This document shows, piece by piece, positions 27,101 to 38,800 of a stretch of 64,000 bases of DNA. The translations under genes were made by a program, and so were the position numbers. The stretch is taken from positions 3,968,001 through 4,032,000 of the forward strand of contig NC_134843.1 of NCBI RefSeq assembly GCF_965363235.1, in the 5' to 3' direction. The DNA is from Mytilus galloprovincialis (lineage: Eukaryota; Mollusca; Bivalvia; Mytilida; Mytilidae). Each line of letters opens with the position of its first letter. Position 1 is the first letter of the stretch. The notes under the pieces were generated by a model that saw only the letters and a program-made list of their open reading frames with translations, ran no database searches and had not been told where the DNA came from.

Positions 27101-29655
27101 TTATGTTGTTTATTGAATTCTTTATAGTTCTACAATCAATGCATGGTAAAATTGATTGTTTTGTTTAAAATTGTGTACATAATTGCCTTCAAAATTTCCA
27201 ATTAGAAGCCTACATGGGGGAAATTCCCCACAAATAGTGACATGACACCCTATAGAGAAACATCAGGAAGCCACTAAAAACAAGGAAGAGCTTACTTTTG
27301 TCAATTTTGATAAGGAAGGAGAAGAGAAAGGACAGAAGAAGAGTGTGGAAGGAAGTGGTTTACTAGGAACAGCAACTGATTGGCCAATGTTAGTGGATCT
27401 GAAGCAGAAGTTACAATTCCCGCCACAGATTGCAGTAACAAACCGGAGTCCTGACATCGTCATTTGGTCAGCCTCAACAAAACAGGCAATCCTGCTGGAA
27501 CTAACCGTGCCATGGGAAGAAAGAATAGAAGATGCCAACGAAAGAAAGAGATTGAAGTATCAAGACCTACTGACAGAATGTAAAGACAATGGATGGCGGG
27601 TTTGGTTATTTCCAGTGGAAGTGGGAAGCAGAGGATTTGTTGGACAGTCTATGTGGAGAGCATTAAGAGCATTTGGTATTGTTGGAGGGGAAAAATCAAC
27701 TGATTGGTAACTTGTGCAAAGAGGCAGAGACATCATTAATGTGGTTGTGGAAGAAAAGGTTTGAGCAGTGGAAGCAGTAAGTTTAGAGGCAGGGATGGAC
27801 AGAATCTGGGTCCGTTCGCACCCAATCGTGTTTGCGCCTATTCACGTTCGCACCCTACACGTTCGCATCCAAAGTCCAAATTTTTATTTTTAACTATCAT
27901 ATATACTATGAAATACAAATCGTACAATGTATCTTGACTCCATATCTTTTTTTTTGTAAAAGAAATAATAATGATCTGGTCAAAATTTTATTGGTTTTGT
28001 GTTTAATAATTTGTAAACGAGTTTTGGAAAGTGTATTGCTATAAATATTTAGCCATCATATTGTCATACTTGTCCAAACACACATGAGATCAAAGGAGAC
28101 AAGCTGTTAAAAACAATTATATTTCTTGTTTTTTATTTAAAATCTTCAAAGTTTTAGTCAAGCTAAATATATACAGTTATTTACATCAAAGCAAGTTAAA
28201 AGACTTAAATCAGCAATCATGGTTTTTAAACACTAAAAAATAACACCAAATTAGGCTGTGTATAAATACCAATTAGCAGTAATCATACATAATTAACATT
28301 TAATAATTAATCAACTGAAATTCAAATACAAATTGGGCACAAACATGTGTCGTGCAAATGGACTTCGGGGGCGAAAACATGTGAGGTGCGAACGTGTAGG
28401 GTGCGAAAGTATATTGGGCGCAAACAGACCTGATACCAGATGGACAGCCATGAGGATTCCGGCTGGGACTTGATCACCCCAGTCAGAACACCTCTGGAGG
28501 TTGTAGTGGACAGCGCCAAACAGCCGAGAAAGGAGGATTCACCTGAAGACGGAACCACGCATCTTTCCAACAGGATGTATTAAGGTAAAAAAAAAATGAA
28601 TATAATGTTCGTGTCAGTCAGTTTATATTGGTGGAGGAAGCAGAAGTTCTAAATAACACATAGGAAGAAAATAGCAGTGACTTTAAATACACTCTTTATC
28701 ACAACATTCGTAAACTAAATGTAAGAGTTATTTTTAAATGGAAGCAAGTTAACTCGTACCAACGGAAACTCGTACCATGTTAACTCGTACCAAAAAAGTT
28801 AACTCGTACCAACTTAAAGTCGTACCATTAAAAAAAAAATTTTTGTGGTGTTTTTTCTTTCTAAAATTAATAAAAAAAAGTTGAATTACTGTAATTTTAT
28901 ACTGGATTTTAATGAAAACTTGGACAAAAATACGTTTTTTTTGTTATTAAGATACTAATATAAATGGTCTTAATTACCTTAATACCCTGCTAATTAATAT
29001 ACGATATTCCTTTGATTGTGTGATCAAATTAATACATTCCTTTGATTGTGTGATTATTGGTTGATTATTAACTAATAGAAATAAACTTAAAATATTATGC
29101 TGCCAACACTACCATTACATCTACTGGCTATTCACAATACCATTAGAACCATGGATGGACAATCAAACTCATAAAAAGAAATAAACGCCATGGCTAATAA
29201 ATAATAGCACACAAGACCGTGACAACTTAGCAAACGAAAGACTAATCTGATGATGATTTCAGGTCTCATTTACTTTCCTCTGAAGGTGTTACTACTCTTT
29301 TTCAAAGCAATGCATATTTCACACATTAAATGAACATGACATTACTTAAAATCTTGATAAAAGTTAGCAGTGGTACGAGTTTACATTGGTACGAGTTATT
29401 TTTTAGTGGTACGAGTTAACGTTGGTACGAGTTTACATTGGTACGGGTTAACTATAATTCTTTTTAAATTTGTGTCCCCCTTTTTTTAGTCACCTTCGAA
29501 GCAACAGTTCCTGCAAATTTCAGAGAGCTTTGGGGTTCATTTTCCAATGAGCTTGCTTGTGGATGATTTTCTTCTTTCTTCCTTTTACATGAAATGACAA
29601 TCGATTCCAGGGGATCTTCGTTTCTTCTACGTTTCACACGGACGATAGTTGCCAT
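21174..29655 (-). CDS. SLC7A6OS / Iwr1, RNA polymerase II nuclear-import factor
   Basis: Exons on the minus strand are 29655-29494, 24410-23898, 23319-23001 and 21262-21174, summing to 1083 bases (360 residues; the human protein is about 309). The product is a nucleocytoplasmic adaptor that in yeast escorts assembled RNA polymerase II into the nucleus. The N-terminus MATIVRVKRRRNEDPLESIV matches the family's start. Exon 2 has IEGVSRQIRDAIRKEK and VYQLLDVE. Exon 3 has the Iwr1 signature YVYDLYY (about residues 252-258) and EDDSNDEDNWRNDYPDE (about 299-315). Exon 2 is unusually rich in Asn, Ser and Asp. Exons 1 and 2 join in phase, though a small exon between them in the 5-kb intron cannot be excluded. 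It shares a head-to-head promoter region with OXA1L. Confidence 0.9.
21646..21833. mobile_element. 188-bp MITE with CAGTGTTCTCCCC ends
   Basis: The left end CAGTGTTCTCCCCAGG is exactly matched in reverse by CCTGGGGAGAACACTG at the right. It lies in the last intron of SLC7A6OS and has no coding capacity. The CAGTG end resembles hAT-type MITEs, but no clear target duplication was found, so the class is uncertain. Confidence 0.75.
21834..22970 (-). other. SLC7A6OS last intron, remaining sequence
   Basis: AT-rich intron. A short piece of family F lies at about 22300-22385 (GTCAAAGAGACAACAACCTG). No exon or gene is seen. Confidence 0.5.
22971..23012 (-). repeat. 21-bp tandem duplication of SLC7A6OS splice donor
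   Basis: Two 21-bp copies (22971-22991 and 22992-23012) each contain the exon end GATG and donor GTAGGTTAC on the minus strand. The donor at the 23001 exon end is used in the model; the second donor, with exon end at 22980, would add seven residues in frame near the C-terminus. Confidence 0.85.
24690..27022. repeat. Family C dispersed repeat, second copy
   Basis: Starts AGAGGCTCTAAAGAGCC and ends with a GACGACGGACG-rich tract, then GGCCCTTCGGGCC (a small hairpin) and GGTGAGCTAA. The core has about four units of 500-505 bp (CTGTTTACAG near 25031, 25532, 26036 and 26538). The open frames inside are repeat shadows, not genes. It lies in the first intron of SLC7A6OS. Confidence 0.8.
27246..27710 (+). 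pseudogene. Fragment of a retroelement-like ORF with restriction-like endonuclease motif
   Basis: Open from 27246 to the stop ending at 27710. Visible motifs are SGLLGTATDWPMLVDL, then PDIVIW followed by ILLELTVPWEERIEDANERK, and later PVEVGSRGFVGQS. The PD...ExT pattern resembles the PD-(D/E)XK fold used by endonucleases of some non-LTR retrotransposons, and similar ORFs are multicopy in animals. Past the stop, a frame shifted by one base continues as LIGNLCKEAETS and WLWKKRFEQWKQ, so the copy looks frameshifted. There is no reverse transcriptase beside it. Sequence typical of the same unit resumes at about 28430-28575, after the TIR element at 27810-28429. Function is inferred only from the motif. 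Confidence 0.55.
27810..28429. mobile_element. 620-bp TIR element with iterated GTTCGCACC motif
   Basis: The left end GTCCGTTCGCACCCAAT and the reversed right end GTCTGTTTGCGCCCAAT match. Each end holds about four copies of GTTCGCACC or close variants, partly joined by CCTACAC. The interior is AT-rich and non-coding. It interrupts the retroelement-like unit, which resumes at GACCTGATACC. Target duplication is not resolved. Confidence 0.7.
28747..29453. mobile_element. 707-bp TIR element with iterated AACTCGTACCA motif
   Basis: The left end AGTTAACTCGTACCA and the reversed right end AGTTAACCCGTACCA match. Each end carries five copies of AACTCGTACCA or a variant, 15-20 bp apart. The middle is AT-rich and non-coding. 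It stops about 40 bp from the first splice donor of SLC7A6OS. Target duplication is not clear. Confidence 0.75.
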
Positions 29656-29860
29656 TCCGATTCGTAAAATTTTACAGTGTTAATCTCTAAATCAAAGTGA
29701 TTAGTAAACAATAACACTTTGTGTGTTCGGTTTACATTAAGATTATGTCAAAACATTAATTCTAATTTATTTGTTTGAATCTAATAAAAATATACATTCT
29801 TAGAGTTGATTTAACCAAGAAAATATTATTATTTGGAGATTATTTTTGCAGACAGCCAAG
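29656..29860. promoter_or_regulatory. Bidirectional promoter region SLC7A6OS/OXA1L
   Basis: Only 205 bp separate the two start codons, which face away from each other. The region is AT-rich, with no CpG-rich block. The OXA1L start reads CCAAGATGGCGGCC, matching the YY1 consensus often found at housekeeping starts. The shared promoter is inferred from spacing; transcription starts cannot be read from the sequence. A 5' UTR intron for OXA1L is possible because TTTTTGCAG lies just upstream of its ATG. Confidence 0.65.
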
Positions 29861-32800
29861 ATGGCGGCCTCCATTCGGCATGTCAGGGAAATCAAGAAAC
29901 TTTTAAGCAAATCTTCATTTCTACAAAAATCTATAAGCAAAGAATTCGAAATTATTAATGTACGTCTTCAGTTGTTTATTGACTATTTATATCTATGCAT
30001 GCTTGTGGTTAGAAATGTCCCAAACTGTACCTGTGATGTGAAGCCTGAAAGGGTGCTTGTCCTTGACTTGAGTGTTATGGAAGCATGAAAGGTTATATAA
30101 GGGTATTAGAAAATCTGTCATCTTAGAGAATGTTTAAACACCACTGTTAGTCAGTTTTGTGGAAGTAGGCATAATTTCTTCAATCTGAATATGTCGTTAG
30201 AATTAATTTTACTATTACATTGAAAATTGTCGGTCCAAAATGATGCGCCGCTTCTCTGCCGATCTTGAGGGTGCAGGACCTTTTCCGGGACTTCAAGATG
30301 GGTGTTCTTATGCTCGGGATTATGTGATTGATCCTTTCAGGATACAGGATTTTTTTTCCTTCAAATTTCTGGATGTTGGGATTTAAATTTCTTTACATTC
30401 GGGTCCTCAGGATTTCATGTTTTTTAAGATTTCGGGATTAAGACCCATCTGACCCCCTCCTCCCATGTTCTTTAGCCGACTGGCAGCCTTGAATGCATAC
30501 AAATTGGGCCTCAATTTGTTCATTTTTATGCCCCAGCTGTAGGACAGGGGGCATACGTACGTCCCAAAGTTAGTTTGCCTCAACCAAGTGTTATGAAACT
30601 TATACACAAAGTGACAATGCTTAATACAGATCAAGCAAAAAATAAGCTGGTATAAATTTTACGGTTCTTGAGATATAGCCTTTTATAAACTTAGACAGTG
30701 CTGAATTTTTCGTTTCCGTTTTCTAAATTTTGTTTGCCTCAACCAAATATTATGAAACAACTTATGCACAATGCTGCAACACTTGGCTATTCAGCTTGTT
30801 TGCAGGTAGACTATGTATTTATATTGACCAAGGGTCTTTTGCAAGATCAGCTCCATAATGTATTTGGCCTTACTTTTTCTTGTTGGTCATGTGACAAACT
30901 TTCAAATTGTAATGCAGGAATTGATGGGTCGCTGTGAAAACTGTAAAACAAGAACTTTGAAAAAACGGTGATGGCTGTAAATATTTTTTTTTTTATCTAA
31001 TTTAAAGAGTTAATGCATGAGAAAAACAAATAATCAATCCATGAAATTGAGTAAGAATCCCAAGAAAATCCTGTTTAGATCACCTGGTTCTAAAGGATTT
31101 ATGAACAGAAAAAACTAAACGGGATATTATTTTTTCATCACATTTTTAAACTCTCTAATTTGGGTAAAAAGAAACTCATGTGACAAACTTCGAAATTGTT
31201 CAATCCCATCATTATTTTTGATAATCCTGTCTTGCACCCTATACTGTTGACAAAAAAATTGCAAACAGCAAAAATTATCATCAAGACAAAGATCTAAAAG
31301 AAGGTCAACACTTCCACAAATTGTCAGTTAGATTTATGGAAATATTCTTTATGAAGCACAAAAAAGGCAGTATTCACCTCAGAAGCTAACAAATAAAATT
31401 GAGAATGGAAATGGGGAATGTGCCAGAGTTCGCGAAAACTTCGTTTGACCCGTCGGTCATGGGACCGACAAAGCAAGATTATTTGTCAGTCCTACAAAAT
31501 TTTAGCCAGTCCTAAAAAAATCTGTCAATTTGATCCTAAAATAAAAATAATAACATATTTTATCCTAAAATATCTTTATTATTATTAGTTTTATTTTTCA
31601 CAGCTACGGACAAATTAATAATGAAGGACCAGTTCTGTTCTTCTGATTGTTCTTAATTAAAGTCATCTTCACTATCTTTTTCATCAAATGAATCATTTTC
31701 TTAGTATTTGTTAACTCCATCTAAGATTTCAATCGCCGATTGTTTGCCAAGAACAAATTTAGCAGGCCACGTGTAGATCGGCACTTCGGTTTCCATAAAT
31801 TTCAGTTTGTTTATAACAGGAAACCAGTACCGGAAATTAGCAGCAGGTACATCTGAAGACCGATGTAAACACATATTGGAATTAGTTGCGGTACAACTAA
31901 TTACCGATAAAATAGGAACTACAACGGCCGTTTTTACATCGGTCATCAGGACCGGCACTAGGTTTCAAAATACTGGTCCGAGCCTCATTTTGACCGATAG
32001 GACCGACAGGACCGACCATTTTCGTGAACTCTGATGTGCCAAAGAGACAACAACCCGACCATAAAAAAAAAACAAACCAACAGGTCTTCAATGAAGCGAG
32101 AAATTCCCGCACCCGGAGGCGTCCTTCAGCTGGCCCCTAAACAAATATATACTAGTTCAGTGATAATGAACGCCATACTAATTTCCAAATTGTACACAAG
32201 AAACTAAAATTAAAATAATACAAGACTAACAAAGGCCAGAGGCTCCTGACTTGGGACCTTTAAATAGACTTATTAAAAGGGGATATAGTTACGATACTGT
32301 TGTCAGGTCATTAAAGATTGCATAGTTTGGGGTTAATATTGAATCACTTATAGGGTCTTTGCATTTGAACTACATTTGTAAACACATTTATTTAAAAACT
32401 AGTTGTTGGCATGACACAGGTTATATTCTTTTCATATATGTTATGATGGTATGATACTAAACCCCTAACAGGAAGGATTGTGCCTGATATTCATATGATG
32501 AAGACATAATCTTTCAATCAGTTAAATTAAAGTTTGGAGCTGGCAGGTCAGTTAACTGCTAGGTTACATCTTCTGACATCAGACTTGGGCTTCTCTTAAA
32601 CTGAATTTTAATGTGCGTATTGTTATGCGTTTACTTTTCTACATTGGCTAGAGGTATAAGGGGAGGGTTGAGATATCTTAAACATGTTTAAACCCCGCTG
32701 CATTTTTATGCCTGTCCCATGTCAGGAGCCTCTGGCCTTTGTTAGTCTTGTAATATTTTTAACTTTAGTTTCTTGTGTGCTATTTGGAGTTTAGTATGGC

Positions 32801-35800
32801 ATTCATTATCACTGAACTAGTATATATATTTGTTTAGGGGCCAGCTGAAGGACACCTACGGGTACAGGAATTTCTAGCTGCATTGAAGTCCCTTTGGTGA
32901 CCTTCTGCTGTTGTCTGTTCTATGGTCGGGTTGTCTCTTTGACACATTCCCCATTTCCATTTTCAATTTTATTTACTTTAACACTAAATGACCAGCAAGA
33001 CATGACCTTCAAAAGTAGATATTTTATTTTAGAATTGTATTCTAGTCTTTTATGCTGTAGAGTAGGTATTACTGTAGATGCACATAGATTCAGGTGACTG
33101 ATCAGGAACAATTGTTTTTTGGTGATATTTGATTTTGTGGTTTGCAAAAGTCTCTTCAAATCTTTAGATGATTTTTTATTTGTTGAGCATTTAAATTATC
33201 ATTTACCATGAAATCCGAATGAAAATTGGTGTCTTAACTAATAACAATGAATTCATATATTCATAGAAAAAATAATTTGATCATGACAGAACTGATTTAG
33301 ATGTACAGAATTAATATTGTAGAGGATAAAGTAGTAAGTTTAATTATTGTATATTTATCTTTCAGTCCTGCCAAATTCGTGGTCACCATTTATTGTCATC
33401 AAATATCAGCCCTGCCCAGCTACCAGTTATATGGAGGTCAAAGACACCACACATTTGTGCAGTTTTAATACAGAGATTTAACAGTTCAGATAATGCATCA
33501 GTAAGATTATTGTAGAATTCTCCCTGTATTTGATTTTCAACCACTAGATTTTGCACAATGAATGATAGTTTTCCAAAATAAAAATAAAAGTTTCATTTGC
33601 ACAGAATTCCTTTCTATATATCGATTGATTCTTGAAAAGAAAACTAAAGTTTACAATATGTAGTCAATATTTAATTATTTTTTTGTAATTTGAAATGAGG
33701 AGTAAAACAAAGTTAAAAAATATAGCACAGTTTGAACATTGATACAGAATTTTTCAAGCATGTTATTTTTTTTAAATGTCTTGTCTATATTTATTTCCAG
33801 AAATTTGCAGAAACAGTAGATTATATACCACCTCCACCTTTACCTGCCCCTGAATCGTTAGACCTTGCTGACACACTCAATGCTCTGGGTGAACCAACGT
33901 TTGCCAGTCTTGGTTTAAACAACTATACACCTGCTGGTGTGGTACAGATGGCATTAGAATCATTGCATGTTGACCTAGGAATGCCATGGTGGGGAGCTAT
34001 TGGACTTGGTAAAAAATAATTAAACTTATTTATCTATTTATTTCAACTATTATTAGCTTTTATTCCTGGAAATACATTTTATACTTTAAATGTTCATGCA
34101 GTGTACATATTTTAATATTTCAAGAACACTTAAATAGTTATATGATATAATCATTAATATCAAACACTTCTACAATATATCATTAACTTTTATCATTAAC
34201 TTTAAAGTTGTCAATAAAACTCAATAATGGGAACCTGGATTTTACTTGCAAACAAAATGATTAGGAAGTAGGCAGCCAATCTGTCAAGAGAAGGTATGAA
34301 ATCTATAATACTCATCTATATTTATCTGATTTATTTGCTGCTGATGACACTGCATTCCATTAGGTATAAGCTTTTCCCAATTTGGTAACCATACATTATA
34401 CTCAAATAGCTATCAACAGGATCAATTCTGAGTAAAAAAAAAATATCCATTTCTAAAATTTATTAATTCAGCATTGATTTTGGTAATATATCTTTTACAG
34501 CCACAGTTATTGTCAGACTTATGATGCTTCCCATAGCTGTTATATCCAGGAGACATATCATAAAGATGAACAACCATATGCCAGAGTTAGCAAGGTTACA
34601 AGAAAGAATGTCAGAGTGCAGACTCAGGGGAGATCTAGTAGGAAGTAAGTAACAGAGAGAAAGAAACAGCCATGCGTGATAGTCTTATATACATAAGAAG
34701 ATGTGGTATAAGTGCAAGTGAGACAACTCTCCATCCAAGTCATCATTTATAAAAAGGAAACCATTAATGATTATAGGTCACAAAGTACAACCTTTAACAT
34801 GGAACATTGGCTCACACTGAACAACAAGCTATTAAGAGCCCCAAAAATTACTAGTGTAAAACCATTTAAACAGGAAAACCAACGGTCTAATCTATTTTAA
34901 AAACAGGAAATGAGATACACTTATGAACCACAGTAACAAACAACAACCACTGAACATCAGGTTCCTGACTTAGGACAGGTGCAAACAAATGCAGTGGATT
35001 TAAAACAATTCAAAATCAATTGACAGAAATGAAAGAAAGAAATTAGATCCTATCAATATTGAAATTTATCAAGATTTGATTTTTTCAACACTTTTGTCAG
35101 AAATTGAAGTCATTTGTTGTTCATATCTCAACTCTGATTGACATGTTTTTCTGGTGATAAAACTATCAATTGGTATTTTATTATGATCCACAGGGCTTTC
35201 CAAGTTCCTGTTTTAGTGGACATGTTGGATAGCTAATAATGATTGATTATCACTTTCACTTGTGATTAAACCTAACAAGAAAAACCAATATGTTAATTGA
35301 GGAATATTAACTCTAAATGTAATGGACATCTAAGCAGTTAGTATTGTTTTTTCTATGATCATAGCACAATCCTCAAAATTAGCAGAGGATTGACAGGAAA
35401 TGTCCTACACCCAAAAAATATTTGGTCGTGTCAATTTTTGTTAATTTTGTATAATATTTCTAAGAAAAATGTGAAGAATCAATATGATTAAGTTCGTTCT
35501 GCATTATTCAAGTTCAATTTCTTTTCCAGCTGCACGATATGGTTCAGAATTAATGGAATATTATCAGAAACATGACATCAAACTATTCAGAAATATGATG
35601 ATGCCAATGGCACAGGTAAGTGAAAAACTGCACGGAACAAAATATCATATATCTGATGACTCTGAAAACAGGAAAATAAAGTATTTTTATGCCCCACCTA
35701 CGATAGTAGAGGGGCATTATGTTTTCTGGTCTGTGCATCCTTCTGTTCGTTCGTCTGTTCGTCCATCTGTCCCGCTTCAGGTTAAAGTTTTTGGTCAAGG

Positions 35801-38800
35801 TAGTTTTTGATGAAGCTGAAGTCCAATGAACTTGAAACTTAGTACACATGTTCCCTATGATATGATCTTTCTAATTTTAATGCCAAATTAGACTTTTGAC
35901 CCCAATTTCACGGTCCACTGAACATAGAAAATGACAGTGTGAGTTTCAGGTTAAAGTTTTTAGTCAAGGTAGTTTTTGATGAAGTTGTAGTCCAATCAAC
36001 TTGAAACTTAGTACACATGTTCCCTATGGTATGATCTTTCTAATTTTAATGCCAAATTAGATTTTTAACCCAATTTCACGGGGACACAATTAAAAATATT
36101 TTGGTTTGCCCAAACCCTACCCAAGGTTGAGACAGTGGGTAGGTAGGTAGGCATTTTCTTTTCTTTTTTTTTTAAAGAAATTTGCGTATCAGATGTTTAT
36201 TAGTCTTCATGCCTAACTGATTAAAAAAGACTTCTTCAAATCAGGACAATAAAAGAATTTGAGTAGGCAGCTTTTTTCTGGGTAGGTAGGGTTTGAGCAA
36301 ACAAACCTATTTTTTTTTTATGGCCCGGTCCATTGAACATGGAAAATGATAGTGAGAGTGGGGCATCCGTGTACTTTGGACACATTCTTGTTTAATTATG
36401 ATTTCTGTATGCAAAAAAACAACAGACATTATTAATTGAGTACTCATTTATTACATAGTCCTAAGTGCATATAGGCAGCTGGAAAAGCCAAATTAATCTA
36501 ATATATGTGAAAAGTCATAAATTGCAACATTCATTTCTTTTCTAATGACAAGAATCAATTAATATCAGTATGCTGATACTGCATAAATTGATTCAGTAAT
36601 CAGTAATAGTCTTGAACCAAGGGATGAAAAATTATAGAAAAATTACCAAAAAAAAGAGATGTATTTCAACTATACTGTTGATAAAAAAAAGTCCCAACTA
36701 GAGGGTTATGTTATCTTTTACAATTTAATAAGATGAAATAATTGTTATCATTACTGAGATTAATTCTATGTACTTGTTATTTCCAGTTGCCAGTGTTTTT
36801 ATCATGGTTTACTGGATTGAGAGGCATGGCACATCTTCCAGTGGAAAGTTTAGCGACGGGTGGCTTGTTATGGTTTAAAGATTTGACTGTACCTGATCCA
36901 ATATTTTTACTTCCTGTTGTAACAATGGCTACCTTGTCAATAACTGTAGAGGTAAATGTGTAATGATTAATGATTTAATTTTAAAAGATTAATGAACGAT
37001 AGATTTAGGTGGTGTAGATGATGTTTGTATGTTGTAGTGTTAGGCCTTTTTTTTTTAATTAGTTGGTTTACGGACAACTAGTGTCAAAGGTTAGGGTCGG
37101 AGGAGGTAAAAAAAATAAAAATAAAATAGCAATCTTAGATTTTTTTTTTGTTCACGTATAACTGTTCTGAAAAATTTGAGTTGGAGGAAAAAAAAAAAAA
37201 AAATGCTGTTCATTCATGACATTACAGGGGTTGAGGAGGAGAAATAGTTTAGCTCTTATCTTGATATGCTTTGCATTTGATGGATGGATGGTCAATTGTT
37301 GTTTAATGTCTAGTGGCTAATCAGATGCATAATTAGGATGAGAATATGATAATGAGAAATGAAATGCTAAACTGACACACTGAGCCAGAATTTAAATGTG
37401 GTAGCTCACAAGGTAACAGTTCCCCCAAAGATATGTTACCTTACCCAAACACATTATTCTGACTCCTTTAATAATTGCAATTGCAGCGTGCTTGGCGAAG
37501 AAGCAGCAGATACCAATTTTTAAGTCTTTGATTTGACCGGGTCAAGGTTCAAACCCAAGATCTCTCACTCTCCAGGTGAACACAATACCATCACATTTAA
37601 GGTGCACGTGGTCTTCACGTATGAATATATGTGCATGTTTGACCCAAAAATCTTTTGAGGACAATATACTTGACATAAACAAATTTCTTTGATTTATGAA
37701 ATGTTTGATAATCAACTGTGTTCATGATCCTATCATGCTGATGAAGAAATAGCAATGTACCAAAGTTTGACTAAAACACATATTTTGTACAGACAAGAAA
37801 TTTGTTAGCATCTAAATTATGCATGAATCCCGTTCGCTGAAAAGTGGAAATGGTGGCAAAGAAATAAAAAGTTGAGATCAATGTTTTTTGCCCCAAAGGA
37901 CGCAAGCACTTCTACGGGTGTACTGGTAGGGGTGTCTGCCCTAGTTTTGTTTGGTGGCGAAACTGTTTGTACCTTGACAATGGCAACATTTTCATCAGCC
38001 ATATTGTCGAATATGGCATCGCCGATTGTTTGCTTAGGTTTGCATTTGATAAAAGTGCTCTCAGTACGTTGACCATCAAAGTTAATATTCAACTGAAAGT
38101 AGATGAAGCCGTCAGACTCCATGGTCCTCCCTCGTTGGGTTTTTGAATTCGTCTGCGTCATTTCGAAGCTTTTCAAAATACGCCGTTCACTACAAACGCT
38201 TTATTGACACAGACAAAACGTTTTGGAACGCCTCGGATTTTTTTATTCACAGCACTCGAAAAATCGGGTCGGCGGAATAAAAAACAACACGAAATCAAAA
38301 TTTTAATTTTATTTCACTTTTAAACAAAATCGGGTCGGCGGATCCGTAAACCAACTAATTAAAAAAAAAAGGCCTTAACTGAGCTAAAAACCTTTATTTA
38401 AAGATGTACAAAGCTGAATTTAAAATATAACTGTGAAGAAGAGAGATACATGTACTTTTAGAATATGTACTTCTCTCAACTGGATATTGATTATTTGGAT
38501 GAAAAAAATGATTCAATTATCTTAGGGCTGTTCCAGGAAATACTATTCCCCACTCAAGTGACGGCACTTTTATTTTACCCCCCACCACCCACAGAAATAA
38601 AAATAAGTTAGAACAGCACTCCCTATGCATTTTGGTATTTCAAATACAGCCACCTACATAATATTTTTTGGGGGAAATTTTGCAGTCACAATCAATATGT
38701 ATGAGGAGACATTGACTTCTTATTTTTTCAATTCATACTGAGGGGATATAATTGCTATAAATATAAGATCTATGTAAAACTGTAATAAAATAATTGCTAT

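Larger units (their letters stand above)
29960..33365 (+). other. OXA1L intron 1, repeat content
   Basis: Contains a dispersed repeat at 30236-30450 (GGTGCAGGACC, GATTCGGGAT-like phrases; reversed relative at 60270-60450), a family B-like opening at about 30527 (TTTTTATGCCCCAGCTG), and the family F inverted pair at 31392-32975. No exon was recognised. Confidence 0.55.

Noticed and set aside
29464..29493. Extension of SLC7A6OS exon 1 past 29494
   Set aside because: The frame ends soon after; a donor at 29493 joins exon 2 in phase.
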